DNA from: Sipunculus nudus
Lineage: Eukaryota; Annelida; Sipuncula; Golfingiida; Sipunculidae
DNA length: 64,000 bases
Assembly: GCA_026874595.1 (NCBI GenBank)
Contig: CM049306.1
Coordinates: 62,626,019-62,690,018, forward strand
Direction: 5' to 3'
Positions 1-11,879 of this stretch are shown in pieces (the first letter of the stretch is position 1; each line of letters begins with the position of its first letter). Under the pieces are notes generated by a model. It saw only the letters and a program-made list of their open reading frames with translations, was not told where the DNA came from and did no database searches. Both the position numbers and the translations under genes were made by a program.

Positions 1-72
1 TGCTTCGAAAGCTCGTGTGAAAATAAACTAGTTAGTCTATCGTAAAGGCGGCACTGTTTATCTTAACCTTCG

Positions 73-73
<1 letters not shown>

Positions 74-119
<46 letters not shown>
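74..119. repeat. (AT)n microsatellite
   Basis: Uninterrupted TA dinucleotide tract of about 46 bp. At least seven similar tracts occur in the window, several at the edges of mobile-element remnants. Confidence 0.98.
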
Positions 120-120
<1 letters not shown>

Positions 121-480
121 TAGCGATACTTTAATCGGGTTTGGGGTGTATTAAATGAGATGAAGAATGTCGGCCCATTTTTTTTCTTCTAAATTTTAAA
201 ACAAAATATAGATTACCAGCTGATAAACACGATAGGCCTAAGCGAACTTTTTATCGGGTTCAAGGATGTATTAAATGAAGATGGTGAAAGCTGGCTCATG
301 TTTTCCCTTAAAGTCAAAATGAAATAAGACTTTCAGGAGGAAAGATATGTCAGAACTGTTCAGTGCTGGAAGTACTGGAAGAACTGGTCAGTGATGATAA
401 TTACAATTGCCAACCGAAATGGGACGCGGGGGCACTCAGATTTTCGATGATCTTTGATTGGTTACATCTATATAATAATT
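120..480. repeat. Dispersed repeat, copy A (paralog at 60.53-60.81 and 61.24-61.27 kb)
   Basis: The stretch around 125-225 (ATCGGGTTTGGGGTGTATTA, then an A-rich segment reading AAAATATAGATTACCAG) recurs near 60545-60650. The stretch around 415-465 (CCGAAATGGGACGCGGGGGC followed by TTTTCGATGATCTTTGA) recurs at 60767-60806 and resumes at 61243. In the second copy a SINE separates the two parts. A partial tandem duplication of the first motif lies at 245-320. Family unknown; no protein is visible. Confidence 0.7.
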
Positions 481-539
481 ACGCAATTGTTTATTTTTTC
501 TAGACAGGAGTTTACCTGGTTCCGTTCCTATTTGGCCTT

Positions 540-860
540 CGAAATTCGGCACACGTTTCGACCGCAGAATTACAGACATATGTCTCGAACGGGTTACTAG
601 ACGCAGCCAACTTGTACGCGTTACAGGGAATGACTCGTTACCATAGATACGGGTTTTAGTTTCGGTCGTGAGTTCACATGTATTCTCTTTGGTTAATTCA
701 TCATTCGTAGCAAATGGTAAGATTAAATGGGCTGTTTACCTCAATATGAATGCAACATGATGGAAGATCACTGCGATGCATTCCTTGATAATGTTTGTAT
801 CAAGTAGGCTTACCAGCCCAATTGTCGGTTTGTCATGGCTACTATGAAGCTGCTTAATTA
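540..860. repeat. Dispersed repeat, copy A (paralog at 21.15-21.34 kb)
   Basis: GACGCAGCCAACTTGTACGC at about 600 matches GACGCAGCCAACATGTATGC at about 21171. Similarity continues through TTACCATAGA, a GATGCATTCCT motif and AGCCCAATT about 200 bp further on. Same orientation in both copies. No coding potential or ends recognised. Confidence 0.7.
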
Positions 861-937
861 ATAATTTTAATATTCCCCCGGTAGATGTCCCTATTTTTTT
901 CGTGCTTTAAGGTCATCCACGCCTGTCACATTTTTAC

Positions 938-1300
938 CTCAGCTGAATGTAAGTCATCTGACCTATAGCGATAACCCATAGTCCGTCGTCTGTTCAGTTG
1001 TCCGGATGTTAATAGGGCACACATCGTAACCGTTAGACCTAGAAACATCTAACTACATACAAGGAAGACAATGAAAAATCTCCTTGAAAACCTGAAAATA
1101 GGTCTCTGCGACCCATATCCTCCAAGCTATGGGGCTAGTACCCCCCTTGAATATTTAAAAATTTCATACAAAATATCCAGTATCTGTAAACTAATGCATT
1201 GATCGCAATTATTCTTTGCATGCGTATTGATAACGGACGGTTTGATCAGTCCCTGTCCATTTTAGTTCACTCTGCGAACTTATTCCTTGACGCAGCGTCC
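938..1300. repeat. Left part of a ~340-bp-unit repeat family (same family as 46.77-49.14 kb)
   Basis: Contains GTAAGTCATCTGACCTATAG, a CCGTCGTCTG tract, AGGGCACACATCGTAAC, GACCTAGAAAC and a CCCATATCCTCCAAGCTATG block. These occur in the same order, with few differences, in the first unit of the array beginning at 46769. This appears to be the left end of another copy. Confidence 0.8.
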
Positions 1301-1667
1301 GCCGTCTGTTACCAAATATCTCAACAGCCGCAGCAGCTACCATCATGAAACATTGAATGAATGAACATGGAATGAATATGCAAAAAATAAGCTTTTGGTG
1401 GCACCACCTATGCTGACCTACCTTCTGCCGGCCGAAATGGTCTTTTCCACTTCTTCCAAGATAAATTGATAGGTATTAATATTTTGACTTTCATATCATA
1501 GTTTACAATAGCTTTGGTAGAAGTGAAATAAAATGAGTATAAATTCAGTCGAACGATATTCAAAATGACGACTAAATGGAACTTCAAACATGGTCTATCA
1601 CAAAATTTTGAGAATTTGAATTGTGTGCATGTAGATGTAATGTCTGTTGCCAAATATCTCAGGATTG

Positions 1668-2588
1668 GCTACAGCTAGTGGTGGGCCGATCATCGAGTTT
1701 TTTCGAAAGTCAGTCGGTTTGCTGCCACTTTCAAGCGCTCGATCACTAAAGGCAACTATCGATTACATCATACTCATGATTGTTTTTACCAGAATGTCTT
1801 TATGTTATAGGCAAATATTATTCTTCCATTTTTTACAACATTCCGCCCTTCATATAATGAGTCTGTGTTCCCAAATAACCTCCGTATATAACTGAGTATG
1901 ACACGGTAGATGTGAGAACGGCGGACTTATTAAACCTCTGTGAACTGGCAGGGAGCCGTAGAATTAGCGGAGAGTTTTCATTCCAAAATATGGGCGGTAT
2001 GGCGTTAAAATGCTCCATCATTCTCCAGGTCTATGCAAATTTTGCGAGATTCTCTTAGAAATAATCTCCTCAACTGATGGCAGGTGCCGCTGCCGCTGCT
2101 GCTGCCGCATGAGTAATTATATTTTCAGCTTTTAAGTACATTTTTTAAATTTTTACCAAAAATTATATGGGCCTGTAATTTTTCTGGCAGGCCTGTAAAA
2201 CCAGTATGCATGTCGGCAGTCATCAAGATTGTTATAACATGAAAGTCCTTTCTGGTGGTGAAGTTAATAAGGTACGCGGGAGTATTCATGAGGGCCAGCA
2301 AGTAGATGTCCTGGACTGTGGTTTATTTCTTGATTATTATAATTCATTAAAATGAAACTTTAAATAGCATATCTTAGTAATGATAGGAATATATAAAAAA
2401 GGCAAAAACTTTTTTTCGTCAGGTAGAATTACTAAGACATGCGGGCTGGGTTAAGAGAGCACAGTTTCACAGATATTAGCACATTTCTTTATATTTGTCT
2501 GAACCCATTAATAATCGATCATCGATCGGTTTGCCCAAACCGATGATCGATTATAAAAAAGGAACCGACTCCCACCACTAGCTACAGC
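1668..2588. mobile_element. Non-autonomous hAT-type element with 8-bp TSD
   Basis: The element proper is 1676-2580 (905 bp). It starts TAGTGGTGGG and ends with the exact inverse CCCACCACTA. It is flanked on both sides by the same 8 bases, GCTACAGC (1668-1675 and 2581-2588). An 8-bp target duplication with short TIRs is diagnostic of hAT-superfamily transposition. The subterminal regions are rich in ATCGAT motifs. Open frames inside are short and show no transposase, so it must have been mobilised in trans. The perfect TSD suggests a fairly recent insertion. Confidence 0.88.
2512..2553. repeat. Subterminal hairpin inside the hAT element
   Basis: TAATCGATCATCG...CGGTTTG is followed by a 2-3-base loop and CAAACCGATGATCGATTA. 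The arms pair over about 17 bp with a 4-base bulge. Subterminal palindromes of this kind are common transposase-binding or structural motifs in hAT elements; the function here is inferred. Confidence 0.75.
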
Positions 2589-2759
2589 ATTCTGCGCCAA
2601 ATTTTACAGTTATATTGATCATGTGCATGCTGTCTGATTTTTAGCTGCAGGTGGCGTCACCTTTGTTAATCCACTTTCTGCGGGTTGAAATAATCTTTTC
2701 TGCTTCTTCCAAGATAAGTCATAAAGTATTTGCATTTAAAGTGCCTTCTCAAATGGACT

Positions 2760-4680
2760 ATTTGCCTAATCTTCATAAATTATACACCAAAATTATTGAC
2801 TGTCATAGTAGCGCGTGTCCGGAGATGCCTGAGGTTGTATTAGCCATGGGCTTTTGACCAGTGTGGGTCAAAAAAGCAACATGGCGGCAAGCAGTTAAAA
2901 CGTGGTACACATCGCGGGAATTTATTTTCTTGATTCTTTTGTTTAACATGAATATGAACATTTATATTTGGCCCTTGTTTACTTATAGTGCACGTGCATC
3001 TGTTATTCGATGCTACATCACAAAATATACAACCATTCCCGTGAACCTGCCAGCGAACATCAAGACACCTGTAACTGTTAAAATGAAATAAACATGTTTG
3101 AAATGTACATGTCCAGCATTCCATCTCCTGGAGTGTGACTAAAATGTACAAGCGTCTTTGGCATGACGTCACAAGTCAACCAGTGCTTTGAAATACAACG
3201 TATGACACACCTCGGGTAGCCAGGCTGATAAAACGTATTATTAAAGTGACCAAAGCAGCTGCCCTCGTCTTAATTTTACTGTAACAACCCAAAGAAACGC
3301 GTTTTATATTGAGGTTTGAATATAATTTAAAATTTATTAAATACCATGCGAATTTCAGTAAAATTTCCCCCAAAACCTGGCGTTCGCTAAAAACTCGGTC
3401 ATTCCTCATAATAATTTACACTGTACACGGTCACATTAATAGGGAGAAATCTGACATGAATACATATAGAATTAATGAAAATTCATGGACAGCAGGTGGA
3501 AACTTATTGCATTATTATCCTTTTACATTATTGTACTATAGTCCCTGATCCAACCACGTTTGAAATGACTGTATGAATTCTAAATGTGCATATATCGATC
3601 CTAGTTCGAATCATGTAAGTATATATAAAATATACGTTCATCATGGCATAATAAAGCTGTGATTAAGGGCTTGATTCCGGTTAAAAATTCCTTTCAAAAC
3701 ACAGATGCGAGTACTCCCACTCGCCATCTTGCTTTTTTGCTCCACACTGGCAAAATCGTAAATTACATTTTTCTCCTTCATTTTAAAAGAGTTTACGTAA
3801 ATAAAAGAGTAAATAACGGAAAAAGTCGATCTCCGGACACGCGTATTTGAACATATACTTTTTTGACTATGTTATTACAGAATTAGTCAAATTAAAGATA
3901 ACGTGTATTAGTAATTAGACGGGTAAATATGGATATTTATGTATTTTATTTTCAAATGAGAGCGAAATTAACACTGGCAGTCGAGCAGTACAGTCGTAAC
4001 ACGCGGCAGATTTTGTTCGCTCCCTACTGTCACCTTGGGATTCAGTGGTTGACAAAAAATTGTCAGATTTTCAGCTTGTTCATTATTATTCATGTCTTCC
4101 ATTCAAATGAAGGGACTTATTGATTTTAAAATGTTTATATTTCATACGATATAATTTGTTTGAGCAGCTGGGTAAATACACGTTTTGCAGACGGCCGATT
4201 TAGACTCATAAACGGCTTGCGAGTTCAATGAACAAATCAAATAAGCTTTATTGTAGAGGGGTCCAGTCTATTGCTGTCTCCCTAGTAACCCGGAATCAAA
4301 CCATTTGGATTGGTCCGCGACTTGACCACGTTTTTTTTTCGATTTCGATAATCTCTCTTCGAGACTGGCCACAAGTTCACAACCTGTCCGCCACTGTGGA
4401 AAATTGTATTGTCACCAGTCAGGATGGGTGATGAAAAGGTTTGTGGGTAGCCATATTCATGACGCTCTGACATAAAAATGTCATCTGCAAACAGAAAATA
4501 CTTAAACGCTCGTTTGCAAACCAGTCAAAGTGACGGTGTACGACTTGTTTGCTTAACCCCAGAAAACCATAACCATGCCGTACAAAAAAATGGGACGGGG
4601 ACAGAATTTTTAGCCCGAAGAAAATGCCAAGTTTCTACAGTTGTGTTGATGTGGCGGTCAATCCGAAGACAAAGATTATG
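2760..4680. other. No recognisable gene
   Basis: AT-rich sequence with scattered short ORFs (under 115 codons) lacking recognisable motifs or splice context. The longest, on the minus strand at 2840-3172, is cysteine-rich but matches nothing I recognise and is probably fortuitous. No inverted repeats or tandem arrays noticed. Confidence 0.5.
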
Positions 4681-4683
4681 CCA

Positions 4684-5105
4684 GTAGATCTGCCATTTTT
4701 AAAGATGGGTGATCACCTGTGGACGCTACATGGTCTCTTTTTATCTCTCTACATTTTTCATGATTGTCATTTTTTGATTTAACTGCTAAAGTGATTGCCG
4801 AAGGGGGACCTAAAAAGACACAGTCTGTATTTGCCTAGAAGTTAAAGAAGAAAATGCAGTCTTTTGTCACTGCTGATGAGACTTGGTCACTTGAAATAAC
4901 TTTATGGTAAAACACTATTGATATGGTAGAACTAGGTAAAACATACAAATTTGAATCTTTGTCAGTTCGACAATTAAAGTCTTTGAAAAAACTTACCTCA
5001 ACTTCAAAGACAACAGTTACTCAAGATACATATATCAGTTTATGCCATGATGTAAACACCCCATCAGAAATAGAGGCTGAAGTAATGCAAGTGCAGATTA
5101 AGTAA
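4684..5105 (+). pseudogene. OB-fold (RPA-like) single-strand-binding domain remnant
   Basis: The plus strand reads KMGDHLWTLHGLF at about 4704, then, after stops, FVTADETWSLEITLW followed by NTIDMVELGKTYKFESL and an LTSTSKTTVT segment in the 4860-5030 interval. This order (ADxTG/W-xxxTLW, GKTYxFxxLSVR, then a Thr-rich strand) resembles the replication-protein-A-like OB-folds common in repetitive invertebrate sequence. Several in-frame stops lie in the first half. The open part (4923-5105) ends in EIEAEVMQVQIK, where related proteins continue into a Cys-rich segment. OB-fold ssDNA-binding modules are carried by some Helitrons, so mobile origin is likely. Family assignment is from memory of motif style only. 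Confidence 0.5.
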
Positions 5106-5531
5106 GTACAGTCATGTCCAGGCTGACATCAAAATTATTCAAGAGGGTGATATCATGACAAAGTATCCTTGATGTAAATTGTGTAGCATGAGACAAAAAA
5201 CAAGCAACCGATAATTAAAACATCTGCCTTGTTTACCGAAGAACAAGATAACGGCCGATTTTCATCAACGCGAGAAACGTCCACATATCTTAACAGTTTA
5301 TGTATATGAATCACAGATGTCAGGGCACACGTAATCAAACACCACAGCTCAAAAATCCAATCTCCAAGTTCACCAGAAACAATGTAAATGTATAGACAGG
5401 TCATTTGTACAATTGGAAAAGAGCAATATTAAATGTTACCAGGATATTGTACTGCAGGATTATTTCAAAGACCATACTCATAAATTAAACATACCAGTAA
5501 TAAAACTGGCATTAATAAGACATCACGAAAA

Positions 5532-5962
5532 TCAGGTGAGATGACTGCAGAAAAAAGACGAATGCTCATGAAGCAGAAAAGGATGGATCCTTCCTAAAAA
5601 AAATTAGAAAGAGAACAACAAAAGCAGTACTAGTCTTTTATAAGAAAAGCTATGTTTATGCAGAAATGGAAAGAAAGCAATATCGTGTAAGAAGGCAATA
5701 CCCTTTAGAGAAAATGAAACGAAGAGCAATTGAAAATAAATCAATGTTTATGCAGAAAATAAAAAAAGAAAGCGATGTAAACTTAAAAGACAGGATCCAG
5801 AAGAGAAACTCAAAAAGAGGTAACAGAAAAAAAAATCAAAACAGAATAAAAGACAAGATACTATTTATGCAGAAAATGATAGAATACGATTTCAATTTAA
5901 ACACTGTAATCCCCATTGATCCCAAAATATCCCTTAAAAGGAAGTCAAGCTTTTTACTTTAA
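5532..5962 (+). pseudogene. Lys/Arg-rich repetitive coding remnant
   Basis: From about 5540 the plus strand encodes a highly basic stretch with a recurring MFMQKI/K-type motif (open from 5666 to 5962, 98 codons), plus an upstream in-frame portion broken at about 5599. Basic arrays of this style precede the helicase region in some Helitron-like and related mobile proteins. With the OB-fold remnant just upstream it could belong to the same dead element. No helicase or Rep motif is visible downstream, where a LINE lies instead. Confidence 0.35.
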
Positions 5963-6446
5963 AATAAAGACCACATGACTCCGCTTTCAGTGCAAGGGCT
6001 TTTCAGTTTGGTAAACATGACGACCTGTTTCACAACGACCGTTTGACTTTTTATGGGTTTACAGTTACATTGATATCTTCACATCCATCAATATCTTTCC
6101 ATTATAACTATTGATTTATTAATTCATTGATAAAAGTTGTTCAAAGCCCTACAAATAAAATACATTTTGCGGGGGTGGTGGTAGTTGGGGGGGGGGGGGG
6201 GGTGATGCATACATTTTTTTTTAGGATCCGCCATCTCCAGGGACTTTGTAGCTTGAAAATATATTACCATTACTTATCTTTAAACTGATAAGGATTCTAA
6301 TGACAAACAGGACTGCAGTCGAAGCATAAAAACCCCCCACCAGAATATCCTTATCAGTCATTTGTTCAAGTGTTCACTTTTCATGTATAATGACTGTCAC
6401 GCGTTCCTGAGCCGGTTTCAACTGGCCAGTGGCTTCTGCAAAGGGA

Positions 6447-6615
6447 TAAAGGAATTCTTCTTTTGTCATAATGGTATATAAAGAAAAAATATTAAGTTGA
6501 TTCTGATTACTTGTAAAATTTAACGGATTGCTTATATGGTTTTACGTAAACCCTCTGCAAATTTTCTGAAAAATCCGTATATACCTTTTGTTCGTTAATT
6601 TCACTTAAGACTTAC
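6447..6615. repeat. ~167-bp direct repeat, upstream copy
   Basis: GGAATTCTTCTTTTGTCATA through TCGTTAATTTCACTTAAGAC matches 8416-8582 at most positions. Shared blocks include CCCTCTGCAAATTTTCTGAA. The two copies bracket the LINE remnant in the same orientation. Confidence 0.88.
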
Positions 6616-6684
6616 TTAAAAACTATTACCAGTCTTAATGTAAATAACAATCAAATAAAAGATCGAAAAGACATTTTAAATGAG

Positions 6685-8415
6685 ATTGATTTTTTATAAA
6701 AAATCTTTATAAATCAGCTTAATTAAGCCCATCTGAAGAACATTATACGGATTTTTTTTTATAAATGAACACAAATCCTTGCCTGAAGAAGATAGAACCT
6801 ACTGCAATAAAGATATATCTGGGAAAAAAATGCTTTTAAAATGCTTCATTCGTTTAAATTGGGGAAAACACCAGGTTCAGATGGTCTACCAGTAGGATTT
6901 TATATAACATTTTGGGCATACATAAAAACTTATTTGATTGAGGCTTATAAATATTCATATTCAAGTGGAAGATTGAACATTACTCAGAGACAGGGAGTTA
7001 TCACGCTAATTCCTAAAAAAGCTAAAGATCCCACCTTACTTGAAAACTGGAGACCAATATCGCTATTTAACGTCGATTATAAAAAATAATTACTTAATGT
7101 ATGGCCCTGAGATTACAGAAAGTTCTTCAGGAGTTAATACATCCGGACCAAACTGGTTTTTTTACAAAATAGATATATAGGGGAGAGTCTTTGTAGAATA
7201 TTTAGCCTCATCAATTGTTGTAAAAAAAGCAAAATCAAAGGTAATATTATGACTATCGATTTTGAAAAGGCGTTTGATTTATTAGAATGGTCATCTAGAA
7301 AGCATTAAAGTATTATAATTTTGGACCCTCATTTTATAATGGATTGAGATCTTATATAAAGACATCTCATCCTGTGCCATTAATAATGGATGGGCCTCTA
7401 GATTTTTTCCAAGTGGGTAGAGGAGTACGTAAGGGATGCCCACTTTCACCATAGCTTTATATAAAAGGTGCAGAAATATTAGCATCAAGAGTTAGAAATA
7501 ATATGAACATTAAAGGTATAGAAATTGATAATGAAAGCATGCAATTTCACAATATGCTGATGACACTACTTTTTTTTCAACAGAGGAACGTGTAGTAATA
7601 GAAGAAACCGTTGATCAATTTAAAAGACTTCAAAAGGTCAGTGGATTGAAGTTAACATAGATGAACCTGCGGTCATGCAAATAGGCAACCATTGATATAA
7701 TAATGAAAAAATCATTAACCTAGGTTTGCACTGCACAATTGGGCCTATTAAAAGTTCTAGGTATTGAGATTAATAGCATGCTTCAAAATGTAACTGAATT
7801 GAACTTCACGCCAATATTGGATAAAATGAAGAAAATTATGGGCATGTGGGATGAAAGACAGTTGACACCATTGGGTTAAATTACAGTTATCAAGGCTGAC
7901 CTGATTTCACTATAACAATACCAGTTTTCATTTTTGCCAAAACCAACAGCCTCTTTTTTAAAGAGTTGGAGAAAAGTCTCTTTAATTTTATTTTAAATTT
8001 TATTTTGAATAGTAAAACAGACAAAGTGAAAAGAGTTACTTTAATATAATCTAAGGAAAAAGAAGGCTTAGATATGGTTGATGTTTTTTCAAAATTACAG
8101 GCAACAAAATAGCATGGATTAGCAGATTATTATCATCTGATATTCATTATGGTTGGAGACAACTAGTTCAATGAGTTAAACAACATGACTGAGTATATTT
8201 TTCATTGTAACCTGAGAGCAGAAGAAATTTATTTATTTACAAATATTACTTTATTTGGAAAGAATTCTTTCAAGAATGGTTTGGATACATTTTTTATAAA
8301 CCAGAAAATATGAGCGAGTATTTGCATCAGTCTTTATGGTTTAACTCCGACATAAAAATAAATAATAGAGTTGTATTTTATAAAAAAAATGCACAAGCAG
8401 CGGACATATATAAAA
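6685..8415 (+). pseudogene. L1-like LINE ORF2 remnant (reverse transcriptase to C-terminal region)
   Basis: Non-LTR retrotransposon polymerase, multiply broken. Before the RT, a segment at about 6690-6830 resembles the linker that precedes L1-type RTs (FYKNLY-like, then SLPEEDRTYC). The open stretch 6841-7089 contains GKTPGSDGLPVGFY and LIPKKAKDPTLLENWRPISL, the hallmark of L1-group RT blocks 1-2. Further frames give TIDFEKAFD at about 7255, VRKGCPLSP at about 7423 (catalytic-fold region) and a degraded YADD-box region near 7553. A region at about 8065 (GLDMVDVFSKLQA, then KIAWISRLL) matches the post-RT domain. Internal stops and frameshifts exclude function. Confidence 0.88.
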
Positions 8416-8582
8416 AAGGAATTCTTCTTTTGTCATAATGGTACATAAAGAAAAAAAAATTATATTGATTCTGATTAGCTTTAAAATTTAATCGATTGCT
8501 CATACGGTTTTACGTTAACCCTCTGCAAATTTTCTGAAAAATCCGTATATTCCTTTAGTTCGTTAATTTTACTTAAGACTTT
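8416..8582. repeat. ~167-bp direct repeat, downstream copy
   Basis: Second copy of the repeat at 6447-6615. It directly follows the LINE C-terminal reading frame (VVFYKKNAQAADIYKKGI) and may itself be LINE-derived. Confidence 0.88.
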
Positions 8583-8589
8583 AAATTTG

Positions 8590-10785
8590 GGGGTGCCCAC
8601 CCAAATTCAGTTGCTGATTCTGTCAGCATGTCCGAGTCGAAAATAATAGGATTTTACACGTTTACAACAAGAAAAGTGTGGTGTTTTTGCCCGACACGTA
8701 ACGGAGTTCTATGTCTTTTGCCCGCCGTTATGGCTCTGTTTTCACAAATATAAAGTTCGCAAAACTAACACGGAACACGACCAACAGTCCGCGCTGCGCA
8801 AATCTACGTCTTACGACACGTCCTCTGAAGAATGAATCTACTCTATCTCCCCCGAGGCAGCAGTGCTCCCGCATATATATCGGCACTACAACGAAGGATC
8901 TAGCAACGAGTGTTCTGGAACTAACTACATGGAAATTACCAGCCTAGTCTCCCAGAAGCTTCAAGACCTCCAGAATCATCTTCTGTTATTTAATCATAAC
9001 ATACCGTAGTATGGTTCTTTTACTCGATCAACACAACACACTACTGAACAACACAACCAATAATCAAAATAAGCACAACATTATTAATAATACTAACTAC
9101 GTTTCCCTGACTATATCTTTTTATCCTATCACTTACCATACCCTACCTGATAAATACACTGGTGTCATAGATCAAGTTTCAATACGACGGGGCTTCCAGT
9201 GGTCTTTCACCATCTGTTGTTGTATTGTTGTATTTGCACGATCTATATAAATAAATACTTACATCACTGATGATTGTATATAACTATTTAATTCTTAATT
9301 TCTGATTAATTTTTTTTGCTGAATTCAACATTAATTTGCCAGGGAAAGACTAAATTAAAGAATACGATCTTTATTTACATTTTAGATATAAACAAACTAG
9401 TTCCTACTTAATGTTTTGGGCACAGAAGAAAATGTCTGATACATATATGGTATAATTGTTTATAATTATTCAGTCAAGTAAAATGAATATGCTAATATTG
9501 TTTTATGATGGTGAGACAATCATGTTAATGTAAGCCTAAACTTTTGTAGGCAAAAACATGATATCTTCAAATGTCCAAATATGTCCTTTCCTTTGAAATT
9601 GAATGAAGTTGAGAGTTGAGTTCAGCAAAGGTATTTTATCCAGATTTAATATTCATTTATTTGAATATGTTTTTAAAGAGAGTACAAACCTTAATCTGCT
9701 TTAAGTACATTAAAAATGCAAGAAAAAAATAATAAACTCACCATGGGGTAGTGGTAACGCCATGTCCCTCAACACTGCAGTAAAAGAGCAACTACCTGAC
9801 CAGGTAAGTCTGCCAACGGATCCTCGTGTTGGTGGTGGTGTGGGGGGGGGGGGGGTTGGATGAGCGGGCACATTGAATATTAGTACGAATGCTAGGTTTT
9901 AAAACATTTCAGAGTGAATTTGTTTTGGAGAGAATTTCAGCTCTCGAGTTCATCAATGATCCAGAGGAGGGGGGGGGGGGGTGAGGCGTTGCTATAAGTA
10001 GCGAGTTTATCGAGTAGAGTCCACTAGGTATGAGTAAAGTATAGTATATTTGCCTTTTATATTGTATATTTACCTTATATATTGTGTATTTTCACAGTAT
10101 ATGTGTATTTTATATCATATGTATACTACTGATATGTTCACTGTTTCCAGGACCCTATTGCTAATCAGTTTACTATGCTAATTGAGCATCCATTGTATAA
10201 TATCTTTGTATACTATATATACACATTAAAACAACAACAAACCTCTTTGCCCTGTTATGTTTCAGTAACGCACGTGTACCCCGACCAATTCTATTGTGCC
10301 CCCCCCCCCCCCAGAATCGCACAAAGCATAATCTCATAATCTCGTAAAGTGTCGGCTTTTCAAACCACACCGTTAGCTTCATTCTAACCACATTCACCTG
10401 ATGATCGGGTCGCATCCCGTGAAACAGACTGTTGTGAATTTACAGTGTTGTTTTTCTTCAGAGTTATATGTAACGGGGTCGTTAAAGAGTGTTCGGGGAG
10501 ATGTTGGGCCCTCTCTCTCCCGACAAAGAAACTAATTGACGCCAAGTGGTGGTGCATACGTTTACTACAAGAAAATAGACAAATGTTGAAATGGCGTGCT
10601 GCCACAACGAACAGTATGAGCGGAATGCCGTCTCCACGGCTAGATTTCCCGCTCTTACCTACTCTATTGTTATGTAAAACAAGATCAAATCTGAAGGGGA
10701 ACTCTGGCCTAGAATAAGCCAAAAAAAAATAAATGAAGCAAATCCCTTTAAGATAGACCCGTTACACACACACACACACATATAT
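8590..10785. other. Unassigned sequence with poly-G/poly-C tracts
   Basis: No recognisable gene. Poly-G runs occur at 9841-9856 and 9968-9981, and a poly-C run at about 10298-10312. A higher-GC stretch at about 10380-10720 is open on both strands (112 codons minus, 90 plus) but shows no motif I recognise. A (CA)n/(TA)n tract runs into the TIR element at 10789. Confidence 0.5.
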
Positions 10786-10788
10786 ATA

Positions 10789-11878
10789 TGTCGAGGCCCA
10801 GATTAGAATCTGGTCCAGTTTAAAACTAGGCTAGCCCAGATTTAAATTTTGCATACTTATGGATTTCAGCTTTTTTATTATGAAATAAAATTATAAATCT
10901 AATTAGCATGCATATTCCCGTCTATTTTTGAGACTGCCAAATGACAGCAATCATATCATTTTCTTAGCTGTGGATTTTCCGCTATTGCAAAATTACAGTA
11001 ATGATATCACCAACCACTCCCCAGCCCCACATTAGGGCACAACGTCATGCTAATCACCCATATATAAGCATCAAGGCTGTGAATCACTTTTGTTCACTTT
11101 TAAATTAATAAATCTGCATGTTTAATTATACATGTATATATTTAATATTACACTTATAATTTGGATTTTCAGAACAGATATCATAGTTAATTTGTTATTT
11201 GTTTAAGTTAAAGGATGTCTTAGAACTACATATTCATAAAACTGTGTTTATGATAGTTGGTTTGAAGAATTGATAAAATTAAAGAAGCCCATTACATTTG
11301 TTAGCTGGATTTGTTTTCTCAAAATATTTTACATGATCTTGTTCATTTTGTTTTTTGTGCTCTTCACAATGGTGTATCTGGAATAAATGTTGACTGTATT
11401 ATCTGATTTAAGATGATAAAAAATCAAGCCAGCTTCGGATTAGATTAGGATTCTGATTTTGGCTGGCCGAGTTTAAAATCAGTTCATAACAGGATTGTAA
11501 TCTCGACTGGCCCGGATAAAAATTCTGATCTGGGCTGGCCAAGTTTAAAATCATCCAGACCAGATTTCAATGCTGAAGTCTTCACCACAGGATTGTAATT
11601 TGGACTGGCCCAGATCAAAATTTTGATCTGGGCTGGTCCAGTTTAAAACTGGTCTTGCCGAAACAAAATTCTGCTCTGGCTGGCCCTGTTTAATGTCAGT
11701 CCAGACAAGATTTTAATGCTGAAGTCTTCACTACAGAATTGTAATTTGGACTGGCCCAGGTAAAAATTTTAATATGGGCTGGTCCAGTTTAAAATTCGTC
11801 TGGCCCAGATTAAAATTTATATTTTATCTTGGCTGGCCTAGTTTCAAATTAGACCAGATCCTAATCTGGGCCTCGACA
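10789..11878. mobile_element. 1.09-kb non-autonomous TIR element, TA-type target
   Basis: The left end TGTCGAGGCCCAGATTAGAA is matched by the inverse at the right end, TCCTAATCTGGGCCTCGACA. Inverse similarity extends to about 55 bp with some mismatches. Flanks are ...TATATA on the left and TATACA on the right, so the target could be TA or TATA. The right half (11420-11860) is filled with degenerate internal repeats of CTGGGCTGGCC(A/C)AGTTTAAAAT and the inverse wording, including a duplicated GCTGAAGTCTTCAC block at about 11571 and 11721. No transposase ORF; the reading frames across it are repeat translations. Confidence 0.85.
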
Positions 11879-11879
11879 T

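Larger units (their letters stand above)
1301..2745. repeat. Two ~337-bp repeat units, second one split by a hAT element
   Basis: CTGTTACCAAATATCTCA at about 1308 recurs as CTGTTGCCAAATATCTCA at about 1645. The downstream part of the first unit (GGTGGCACCACCT, then CTTCTTCCAAGATAA at about 1396-1465) recurs at about 2650-2720. The 1676-2580 element sits inside the second unit. Removing it restores one unit of about the same length as the first. Confidence 0.7.

Noticed and set aside
9740-9800. GGGGTAGTGGTAACGCC resembling a tRNA/SINE A box
   Set aside because: No B box follows at tRNA spacing.
10384-10722. 112-codon minus-strand ORF with an overlapping 90-codon plus ORF
   Set aside because: No recognisable domain and both strands open equally; not supported as a gene.
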